From: Actinomortierella ambigua
Taxonomy: Eukaryota > Mortierellomycota > Mortierellomycetes > Mortierellales > Mortierellaceae
Length of the DNA stretch: 31,476 nt
Assembly: GCA_016098155.1 (NCBI GenBank)
Contig: JAAAJB010000427.1
Span: forward strand, 1 to 31,476
Direction: 5' to 3'
Made by a program: the position numbers and the translations under genes. The notes beneath the pieces are model-generated. The model saw nothing but the letters and a program-made list of their open reading frames with translations. It was not told where the DNA came from and did not search any database. Below, one piece after another: positions 1 to 8,163 of the stretch (position 1 is the stretch's first letter; each line of letters opens with the position of its first letter).

Positions 1-1397
1 AGGCAGAGACGTTTTCGTGTTGGGCAGCCTGGAAGCCGCTTAAATCCATCAGTGGCCGCAAACGGCCGTCGCATCTGGAGGTGTTGGAGTCAGCATTATG
101 ATCCCCTATTATCGTTCCAACGCCTGTATGTTTAGAATGGATGATTATTGATGGATGTCGCCATCTTCGTTGCGGATGAAATGAAAATTCCAAATATGTA
201 TATTGGGCGTCCCAATTTTTTGACAAAATCGTTCCAAATATAAAAAAAAGGCAGTAGTTCACATAAAATCATAGTAAGAAATATCCCTTTGGCCAGTTAA
301 CTACACAATGTTTGTGATCAATGACCTAAATTCACCCCTGAAAAGCAATACTGCGCAATCAACCACATCTGTGTCTCCATCAAGGCCAAAGGGGTATTGT
401 CCAAGAGCAACCCATGCATCGGAGGGGAGAGGGGGCAGTAAGGTTGGTCTTCAACTCCAAAATTTGGCTAACAATATTATATATGCCCCTTTTCCCCCCT
501 TACCCCTTTGTATACATTGCCCCACATACAGAAAGAGCCGTTCTCTGAACAAAGTATGGGAATGTGCAGGAGCGTGAGAAACGAAGGCGTCTGAGTATGA
601 TGGCGCTTTTATGCTGCAGCATAGATTTTTCACACGGCTCAAGAGCGAGTCAAACAAAAAGTCAACAAGGTGAGAGGGAATAGTTCGGGAACGAGGAAAG
701 AGTTGATCGGATATCAAGCCTGTAGGCTTTCTCCATTTATTTCATGTGGAGCTTTATCTATCATAGGCCCCATGTACTCTGTCGCAGCCGTTCCGAAGCA
801 CGGCGAGAATGTTCGGGTCTATTACTGATTAATCTGGCTGCCAGGATGTCTGATAGTGCTTGTGATTGATGGGATCAGTGACAATAAAGCGACGCCGCTA
901 TGAATCTTAGGCCGCTAATAGCCAGTAGAGAAAGAATCTCCCTGAACGACTTCTTAACATGATAGCGTCATCAGAACAACGCCGAAATCATGGCGACGAA
1001 ATCCTTTCTGTATCCTAGTTTATGAATGACATTCGTCTTTCTATTGCCTCTCATACCTCTCGTGCCTCTGAGATATTTACTCGTTTCTTTGTTCATGCAT
1101 TATGCATACACAGGCATATAAGGTTACTTTTCTTAGACTCGGACCCAGTCCAAAAATTCGTTGTGCAAAACACAACCGGTTTCGAGTCTATACTTTTCTC
1201 TGTCACACCTTGTGAGTGTTCGCGTTGTCGCTGTGATAAACCTTGGCAATCATGTGCTTTGAAAAACAAAACAGTGAATTTCGGGGGTGTGAATGGCGCT
1301 CTGACCTTCTCTCTGCGATAGTTCTATTGGAGAGGCAAAGGTTATTGCCGCAAACAAGTGAAATAGACAGCAGTACCTTTGGAAATTCCGATCAACT
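1..1397. other. Gene-poor interval
   Basis: I see no convincing gene here. Short open frames near 308-577 and 1022-1321 have no recognisable motif, no good start context and no splice pattern. The sequence is AT-rich with short A runs. A faint local duplication, TTCCAAATAT, occurs near 188 and 233. The final part leads into the promoter of the small candidate gene that starts at 1593. Confidence 0.5.
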
Positions 1398-1404
1398 TAT
1401 AAAA
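1398..1404 (+). promoter_or_regulatory. TATA box of the small gene at 1593
   Basis: TATAAAA stands 189 bp upstream of the ATG at 1593. It is followed by a C/T-rich leader and a plausible 5'UTR intron from 1460 (GTAAGC) to 1584 (TTTAG), with a branch-like CTTAAC near 1499. The same box-then-leader-intron layout occurs at other genes in this window. That supports it, but it is prediction only. Confidence 0.4.
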
Positions 1405-1592
1405 GCAGAGGTGTCCCCCCCCCCTTTCTTAATTCCTCGCTTTGCTATTTCATCCCCAAGTAAGCAACATCCTCTTAATACCAACCCTCTCTTGTTGCTT
1501 AACCTGTATCCATTCGTTGTCTCAAGCGCTTATTATCTTTATCTTCCACCGCTGTTCTCGCATGCTAGAATCACTGAGATTTAGATTCGCAA

Positions 1593-1859
1593 ATGTCGGA
1601 ATCATTGTTTCTTGATGGGCATGGTGTCAATGACTTGGGTACCTTTACAGCTCAAGGCGACTTCGCCGTCTCAAGCTTCGTTCTCAGAAAAATTCACTAC
1701 AAAGCTGTTTGTTGGTCCGCTGACTCACAGATTACACCTTCTCAAGCCGTATATTTTATGGGGCAGTATATCGTTGACAACAAAATACCTACGCACATGC
1801 GCATCCATCTTCCCCCTGGTCCTGTTTTCTTCGAAATCTATCCAGTTTACAAAACATAG
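1593..1859 (+). CDS. Small hypothetical protein, 88 aa
   Basis: The product is not recognised. The frame runs from ATG 1593 to TAG 1857-1859 and has ordinary, mixed codon use with no low complexity. No signal peptide or membrane segment is visible. Near the N-terminus it has a DGHGVNDLGTFTAQGDF stretch. The G-x-G-x-(D)-x-x-G-x-F-x-x-x-G spacing resembles small beta-rich repeats seen in various fungal proteins, but this is only a resemblance. The case for a gene rests on the TATA box at 1398, a possible leader intron 1460-1584 and the clean frame. An overlapping frame at 1612-1878 has the same length but worse composition, so I prefer this one. It could also be a fragment of a larger decayed gene, or chance. 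Confidence 0.4.
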   Translation: MSESLFLDGHGVNDLGTFTAQGDFAVSSFVLRKIHYKAVCWSADSQITPSQAVYFMGQYIVDNKIPTHMRIHLPPGPVFFEIYPVYKT

Positions 1860-2229
1860 CGCTTCCATTCCCTATTAAGATACCCACTTGACATATTTTC
1901 GTTCAGACCTCATTCTCGAAGTAAATGATTAGCGCACCTACTCCGTACTCATCGTGTGTGTGTGAAGAAAAGAAGGGGGTGTAAGGATAACCATATCCTT
2001 CGTCCGGAATGCACGACCACAAGCAAGCCAAAATCTCAAGATAGTCGGGATTGTAGCAAAGAGACATATAAATATATAGTCAATAGCCATAGCACAAGAA
2101 TCATTCCCCACTCGTATTAAAAACACCTTGTACCCCAAAGCTGACCTACTGATAGCAGTTGTGATAACGCCAGTAGGCGACGTGGTAGACGGTCGTCTAC
2201 GCCGATTCCACTGCGAGTAGCAGAAGCTC
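1860..2229. other. Interval without a recognised gene
   Basis: Nothing recognisable lies between the small candidate gene and the retroelement remnant. A minus-strand frame at 1938-2234 has no motif. A short GTAGAC/GTCTAC palindrome occurs near 2189-2204. The upstream edge of the DIRS-like element is probably somewhere in here, but no terminal repeat is visible. Confidence 0.4.
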
Positions 2230-3144
2230 ACCACGTCTCTGTGGTTTCACTCCATCATCGAGCACGGCCTCAAGCTCCCACTCACTCACAACCCGTAACT
2301 CGCCGATCCACTGCCGACCTTCGACCGAGAGTTTTCGGCGGACGAAGAGAGCGCCATCGACCAGGGGAACCAGGCGCTCCTAGAAAAGGACGCGATCGTA
2401 CGCACGTCTGGCCCCGGTTTCCACTCACGCCTTTTCACCATTCCCAGGAGGACAGGGGGCCGCCGACCAATCCTCAACTTGCGAAACCTCGACAAGCTCA
2501 TTCCGAAACGGCACTTCAAGATGGAGTCGCTTCGCCAAGTGTACTTGCTGACTCGCCCGGGCTCATAGCTGACGTCAGTGGACATTACGGACGCATTCCT
2601 CCACCACCCCACCTCGCGACACCTTCACCAGTTCTCGTGGAGGAGATCGCTCTACCAGTGGAAGATAGTGGTGTTCGGCTGTTCCATCTATCAGCTGATC
2701 TTCACCAAGTTACAGAGACCCATTTCTGGGTGGCCTCGACGACTGGTTGTTGACAGCCCCTTCCAAGAAGGAAGCCCGCCCCCAGACCCGACGGTTGGTT
2801 CGCAAGATAGACTCCCTGGGGTTTATCGTGAACCGGTCCAAATCGCAGCTGGAGCCAGTGCAGGAGTTGGGGCATCTCGGTTTCAGGATCAACACGAGGA
2901 GCATGATGCTGTCCGTCCCAGGATAAAGATTCGGGACCTGCGGAGGACAGCCTTCAAGTTACTGAGGCAAAGATCGTTCGCGATGAGGACATTGGCCGCC
3001 TCCATAGGAAAGGCCATCGCGGTGACGATGGCAGTGTTCCCTGCTCGGCTGCTGCTCCAGCACCCTCTTCAGCTCCAGTCACCCAGACTTGCGAGTGGAA
3101 CACAATGGTCGGAGGAGATCTTGGTCTCAGAGCCTACGATTCCC
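2230..3144 (+). mobile_element. Decayed DIRS-type reverse transcriptase fragment
   Basis: Reading through stops and frameshifts on the plus strand gives the ordered core motifs of a reverse transcriptase. They are: GFHSRLFTIPRRTGGRRP (about 2420-2470), the NLDKLIP and FKMESLRQVY region, SVDITDAFLH (from about 2575, first catalytic Asp), LYQWKIVVFG, then LDDWLLTAPS (from 2735, the paired catalytic aspartates). A thumb-like LGFIVNRSKSQLEP…LGHLGF follows. The YLDDWL-type motif and the order match DIRS / tyrosine-recombinase retroelements better than Ty3 or Copia. TAG at 2566-2568 stands where this family normally has Trp (one base from TGG). At least one frameshift lies between about 2600 and 2735. 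No tyrosine recombinase or terminal repeat is seen, so it is a dead internal fragment. Confidence 0.75.
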
Positions 3145-3600
3145 TCATTTCCTGATTTTTCACAGCCTTTCTTCGTTGCTACGGATGCCTCTAATGTTGG
3201 CATTGCTGCTGTTTTGTATCATTGTCTCCCTGAAGACAAATAAATATTGCGTTTCAGTCGATAGCTTTAATTACACGATCGTGAGAAAGATACCAGCATA
3301 CAAGAAGAACTCTTGGCCATTATTTTGCTCTCTGCCGCCTCCACCATTATTTGATGGAGGGAGAGTTTACTATATTTATGGATCAACGTCCCCCCACTTT
3401 TCTGACTAGTCAACAGACGTTCTCTAACCAGATGCTGGTTGAGTGAAAGGAGACACTTTTGAGATTCAAATTGAACATTTCTATCGACTTGGTGAACATC
3501 ATTCCTGACACTTTCTCTCGAGCCTTCCCTGCCCATGTGGTGAACGATGGTTCTCACGAGCTTGTGTGCTCCATTTGCGAAGACTGTCGAGACACATCTC
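3145..3600 (+). mobile_element. Decayed Ty3/gypsy-type RNase H fragment
   Basis: A second kind of retroelement begins abruptly near 3145. SFPDFSQPFFVATDAS is the start of a Ty3-type RNase H, with the catalytic Asp in ATDAS. Further motifs follow through stops and shifts: an IQEELLAI-like segment, MDQRPPTFLT (the TDHRPL motif), an NQMLVEW…LLRFKLNISI stretch, and a terminal IIPDTFSRAFP (the PDxLSR motif). The domain is nearly complete in outline but broken by several stops. No integrase zinc motif or LTR is recognisable downstream. The direct abutment to a DIRS reverse transcriptase is not a normal element structure; it suggests nested insertion followed by deletion. Confidence 0.7.
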
Positions 3601-4199
3601 ACACACAACCTCCCAACAAATCTCCCTGTTTTTAAATATCCTCTGTCAATACTTGAGGAGAAAATGCTCAGGATTCGTGGGCTGCGTTTGATGCTCTTAT
3701 GTCGAGGACATGCATGATGACACTGAATTTGTTCCCGAGATCGGTGAACGCGAGTCTTTACTTTTGAATCTCCTGTTCTGTAGCATCGTGTATGGACCTT
3801 CACCAATGATCTGCTTGGTGGTTTCGCCAGAAGATGCGCCAACCCCGCTGGCTCGATGATGCTCCTTCCACACGTCGTAGCGTAGTTGCTCTTCGCATAC
3901 TTCCGTGCAGTCAACTTCTTACAACCTCGCTCAACCGCCACCTCAAACTTTTCCAGCCAACCCAGCCTTTGCGTGGAGAAATGCCAGGGGCAAATATTTT
4001 TAAGCACCTTAGACGATGTGTGGCTTAGCCCTGTTCCCAATGAACCTTCATATCGCACAAACTCTCCCTTTCCCAGATTCCAGGGGTTGAACAGACACTG
4101 CTTTTCTCGTGGTCTTGTCCCTCTTAAACCATCAAACCATTAAACACTTCATTCGTCAATTGCTTCCTCGAAATCAATTTGACCATTTCCTTCCTCATC
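3601..4199. other. Interval after the retroelement remnant
   Basis: No gene is recognised. The minus-strand open frame that runs through 3267-4058 is antisense to the RNase H remnant and continues into anonymous DNA; it has no motif. Some of this may be decayed Ty3 connection/integrase sequence. The last 60 bases look like the start of a leader for the small spliced gene at 4327. Confidence 0.4.
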
Positions 4200-4326
4200 G
4201 TAAGTTTATACCTTCCATTAATTGCAACTCATACACTCCATCTTTCTGCCTTCGAGAGACTGACTCTTTGACTCTTTTCTTCTCTTATGTCCCTTTCTTC
4301 GATTCTTGACTTGGGCCACAGCGATC

Positions 4327-4587
4327 ATGTCGGTCAAGAAAATACTCTCGAGGCGATCTCTGGAAAAACATGAGGATAAGGATTATCGACGCCAGAGATC
4401 CATTCGCATGAAATCACTTCCGGACGAGGATGCGGGTATTGTCTTTTGGGAGGTAAGATAAAAAAGAACAGTCCCTCAATATATTAAAATTCATACCAGA
4501 ATCAAACAATTAGAAACTTGAACTTCATAAATTTAGAAAATACTCGAATCTCAAAATTCTGTGACCTCACTGGTTCAGTTCACGTGA
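4327..4587 (+). CDS. Short two-exon candidate, possibly a truncated or captured gene 5' end
   Basis: Exon 1 is 4327-4452 (42 codons, very basic: MSVKKILSRRSLEKHEDKDY…). It ends in TGG GAG followed by a consensus donor GTAAGA. Using the acceptor AG at 4535-4536, exon 2 is 4537-4587 in the same phase and stops at TGA, giving 58 aa. The alternative AG at 4512-4513 would give a different short tail. A leader intron 4200-4321 (GTAAGT … TTGACTTG … CACAG) ends just before the ATG. Good splice signals twice in a row argue for real gene structure, yet the protein is very short and stops next to PIF1/Helitron-type helicase sequence. I infer the 5' part of a host gene that was interrupted or captured. 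The product is not recognised. Confidence 0.35.
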
Positions 4588-4769
4588 GGTCCTCAGGGCT
4601 CAGTGCCCAAGACGCCTGGCCCCACACTGCCTATATGCGTCTCCACAAGCTCAACTGTTCTCCACCAGCTCACCACGGTGGGTATGGTCTGTCTTACGAA
4701 AACTATGATCAAAGCAACATGTCCGGATATCTAGACGGCCATCAGCGACGCGCATGCCTCAACACCTCC

Positions 4770-5335
4770 AACTCGACTTACACCTAGCGACGGTGAAGTT
4801 CCGACATCCCTCATCGAGTTTTGTCGATAGAGTCATTCTCTTCCCTCGCCACAACGATATCGATCGCATACACCGGCTGGTTACTGACATGTTCAACGCC
4901 AGCGAGGCCGTCAAGATCTACGAGGCACAAGACAGGCACATGAATGACTAAAAACGCTCTCAATCGGTAAAAGCTTCCTCGTAGCAAGCTCGAAGATCTT
5001 GCTTCTCGCGATTTCAATACCATCACCTACGACTGACTGGTTTCTGCACTAGATTACCGCATGGCAACGTTTTACAGGCATCCTTTGCCTTACCTCCACA
5101 CCGCCTCATAACTCTGTGCCCTACACGCCAGTTCAAGAGAGTTCGGTTTCCCACCAAGCCCACCTTCGCTATGATTATCAACAAGGCACAGGGCCAGACG
5201 CTCAACCATGAAGATGTCTACCTGCCTCATCCTGTCTTCTCTCGAGGCCAACTTCACGTTGCACTTTCAAGATGGTCCAACTCTTCCTTGAAAGTCTTAA
5301 TGATTAGATTCAGGGCAAAGAGGGCACATACATAA
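4770..5335 (+). pseudogene. PIF1/Helitron-type helicase C-terminal remnant
   Basis: Two frames together give the end of a PIF1-family helicase of the kind carried by Helitrons. The first, about 4770-4951, has FVDRVILFPRHNDIDRIHRL (the usual 'LxPRNxDVxxIN' segment) followed by an AQD-like end. The second is open from 4985 to the TAA at 5333-5335. It reads HHLRL…CTRLPHGN, then FPTKPTFAMIINKAQGQTL (helicase motif V region) and VFSRGQLHVALSR (motif VI, with the arginine). The segment that normally links HHLRL to the 'GLCNGTRL' motif is missing, and several stops separate the parts. No Rep (HUH) domain or Helitron hairpin end is seen, so assignment to a Helitron rather than a host PIF1 is inference. 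Confidence 0.7.
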
Positions 5336-5912
5336 AAACTTGCATATCATTCATTGTGTGATTCAAAATAAATCCCCCCTCTCTTCTCAAGTATAGAGAA
5401 AAAAGTGTGAAAGTGAGAGAGATTAGCCCGGCGGGCGACCGCTGGGCGAAGCTGCTAGTTTGCTTTATTGGTGCTACCTTGCACAAGCCCAAAGTACAAC
5501 CAAATTCGTCCACAGTGGTGAAACCATTCATTTTCCTCATTTTTCTTTTTTCCTTCCCTCTCATTTCAAATCATGATCACGATAATCCACACGAATTATG
5601 ATTTAGTTCTAGGAAATAAAACTGTGGTTTTATTGATAGACAGACAGAACAATGGTGGTTGGATGGCCCTGCCAGTGTGTCCAACCCATGCGTATTTTTT
5701 TCGATGGATGTGCAAGGGGAATGTTTGTCAAAATATGAACAAAGGGCGGGGGAATGGGAAAAGGAGGAGGGGGGAAAAGGGGGGGAGGTATTTTTTTTTT
5801 TTGCTAGAAAGGAGGGGGGCAAGGAGGAGGAACACGAGCGCAGCTCAAGTGTCATGCTTGTGTCAATGAAGGGTGAAAGATATAAAGACAAGAAGAGATA
5901 TTCTATACAAAC
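5336..5912. other. Interval with homopurine tract and likely chitinase 3' end
   Basis: No gene is seen. On the minus strand this is the 3' flank of the chitinase; a plus-strand TTTATT at 5629-5634 reads AATAAA on the minus strand and could be its poly(A) signal, although it is about 280 bp past the stop. An uninterrupted purine run of 33 bases (5756-5788) is followed by a T run (5791-5802), so the minus-strand transcript would carry an A run and then a C/U tract. Confidence 0.45.
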
Positions 5913-8030
5913 TTAATAGTTGTTGTAAAGACGGCGCTTGAGAGTGGCCGAGCACTGAGCACCCTTGGCCCAGACGGAAGCCGTGCCGGGGGTCTCGCCC
6001 TGGGTCCACCACTGAGCGGTCCACAAAAAGTTTTGGTAGGTAACCTTGGAACCACCAGTGTAGGTCGAGGTCGACGCCCATGCGCCGACACCACTGCAGG
6101 AGCCACCACCAGTGCCAGAGGTAACAGTGGGAGTGGGACCACCAGTGCAAGGGCCATTGTCGGCCCAGGGTCCTCCGTTCGAGGGCTGGTCACCCTGGGT
6201 CCACCACTTGGCAGTGTACTTGTTGCCGTTGAAGAGGACGACGGCACCGGTGGAGTAGGCGGTGGCAGCCTGCCATGTTGGGTAAGGGCAGTTGGGGGTC
6301 ATGGTCGTGGTTGGCGAGACGGACGTGACGGGGTCGCTGGTTCGGGTGGCCGTGCTGGAAATCGTGGAGGTCACGGGCTGGCCATCATAAGGGGGGATGA
6401 CACCCGAGCAACGGGGGGTGTTGGCACCGAGGGCAGCCTTGCAGACAGCCTGAGCCAGGGTCGTGGGGTCAACGTTGGTAGGCTTGGCGGCGGGCTTGTA
6501 CAGCTCCCAGAAGAAACCACCGCGCGAGCCCTGACCGGCAAGGATGAGGTTCATCTCCGAGGGCGTCAGAGGCAGCTGGTGGGTCGGGTCCTGGATGGGA
6601 TCGGGGTAGGCAGGCGTACCAATCTCGTAACCGACAATGGCGTTCAGGTTGTTGGCGGCATACGAGTTCATGTAGTACAGGACTTGCTGGCTCAGCGAGC
6701 AGACACCGGTATCGGGGCACTCATGGTACTGCTGGTTGTTGCTGAGATCGTAGGTCATGACGTTGACACCACCGGCGTTGGCGCCGTTGGCCATAAAGTT
6801 GTAGATGTCGGGGTAGAATCGGTTCAGGTTGTACCAGATACCCTTCAGGTTGCCACCCCACCAGTTGGTCGACAGACCACCGGCAGCCGAGGCAGCCGTG
6901 CCGAGTCGGAGCGTGGGTTGGATGGCCTTGATGTTGATAATGACATCCTGCATGATGGCAGCGTACTTGTACACCGTCTGGTACGAGGTCCAGGGACCAG
7001 TCGAGACACCCTTCTTGAAGGTATCGGCGTGCCACATCTCCTCGTAATCAACATCAATACCATCCAGACCAAGGTCCTTGGCCAGGTACACAAAGTCCTG
7101 GTAGGGGTCACGGTTGACCTTGATGTAGTAGCCATCACCGGGCACGGGGACGACCTTACCGTTGGCAGGGTCTCGCCAGGTGCTGCCGGGAACAATCTCG
7201 GGGTGGAAGACGGGAGCCTCAGGTCCTGCCTTGGCGACAATGTAATCCTTGGCCTGTTGGAAGGTGGTCGAGTTGTGGGGCTCGGGGAAGATGTCAAAGT
7301 CATCCAGCACGGTGTTCTCGCGCTTGGGCTCGCAGACGTAGCACCACTGGTTTGCCTCGGTACAACCGGCCAGCGATCCGCCACCCTCCTGAATAATCTT
7401 CCAGTAGTTGGGGGTCGATGTACCGTAACCACCAACACTGTAGTAAGCATACTAAAAAAACCATGGGGACAGGGGAAAGAGAGAGAGAGAGTAAAGGAAT
7501 AGCACGCACAGAATAGAATTGAAGACAGACAATGTGTGAGATGGCTTGAAATTACTGTCGCGCTCCTTCCCTCACCCTTTTGTGGCATGTGGCATGTAGC
7601 ATGTTGTTGCTTCCCTTCCTTCCTCATCTCCCCTACCCCTCATTTTTATCAACACGGGACTTACGGTGTAAGGCCAGCAGTTGTAGTTCCAGCCACCCAT
7701 GGAAATATAGACCTGAACACCACCAGCACGGAGCTTGGCAATCTGAGCCTTCAGATCGGCGAAACCAAAGTCGCCAGTGGTGCCATACGAGAGACCAACA
7801 TGCTGCAGAGTGTTCGAGTTGGGAACGTAGACCATTCCAGGACGGACGAACGACAAGAAGAGCTTGTTGATGGGGATGGTGGCAGCGTTGTCGGCCAGGG
7901 CCTTCAGTTTGGCGGGACCGTTGTTGGGGTTCAGCAACAGGTATGCGGCCGAATCACCGGCGGCCTGGGCGCCCGACATGGCGACAGCAAGGGTCGTGGC
8001 CACCGAGATGAGAACGGTAGACAGTTTCAT
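5913..8030 (-). CDS. Secreted GH18 chitinase with two C-terminal CBM5/12 modules
   Basis: Endo-acting hydrolysis of beta-1,4-linked chitin is the family role. Exon 1 is 7665-8030 and exon 2 is 5913-7451. The 213-bp intron (GTAAGT … TTTTTTTAG) splits the frame in phase 0, giving 634 aa. Residues 1-24 are a typical signal peptide (MKLSTVLISVATTLAVAMSG…). The GH18 barrel covers roughly residues 28-470, with YISMGGWN before the intron and the catalytic DGIDVDYEE: Asp252, Asp255, Asp257 and the proton donor Glu259. NVMTYD is the later conserved barrel motif. A Ser/Thr-rich linker follows. Then come two chitin-binding CBM5/12 modules at about 510-557 and 574-622, both with AxWWTQG and flanking cysteines. 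It therefore acts outside the cell, on its own wall during growth or on chitin in the surroundings. CBM5/12 is commoner on bacterial chitinases. The gene looks intact. Confidence 0.95.
7452..7664 (-). other. Intron of the GH18 chitinase
   Basis: On the minus strand the donor GTAAGTCC lies at 7664 downward and the acceptor TTTTTTTAG ends at 7452. Removing these 213 bases joins …CWPYT to YAYYSVGGYG in phase and completes the GH18 fold. The intron contains a GA repeat near 7476-7491. Confidence 0.9.
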
Positions 8031-8155
8031 GGTTGGGGGCTTTTTTTTTTCTCGGAAGGAAAGGAAAACGAGGCTTGGAGAGAAAGAAGAGAGTAAGGGG
8101 AGCGGAGAAGTGGTGGTGAGTGACAAAGAAAAAAAAATGGGCGACCTTGACAGTC

Positions 8156-8163
8156 TTTTTATA
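8156..8163 (-). promoter_or_regulatory. TATA box of the chitinase gene
   Basis: The minus strand reads TATAAAAA about 126 bases upstream of the chitinase ATG. A purine/pyrimidine-biased leader lies between. Position and sequence fit a TATA promoter; no regulator site is recognised. Confidence 0.5.

Noticed and set aside
3267..4058. 263-codon minus-strand open frame
   Set aside because: It lies antisense to the Ty3 RNase H relic and then runs into anonymous DNA. It has no motif and no promoter or splice signals.
7476..7491. CRISPR-like or regularly spaced repeats
   Set aside because: The GA runs here and at about 18503, 23862 and 28467 are simple microsatellites. No set of identical repeats with unique spacers exists in the window, and the DNA is eukaryotic.
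6033..7502. 489-codon open frame on the plus strand across the chitinase
   Set aside because: It is exactly antisense to the GH18 coding exon, consists of low-diversity V/G/R/D-rich residues and has no domain. Long antisense frames are expected from the GC-rich third positions of a well-used coding strand.
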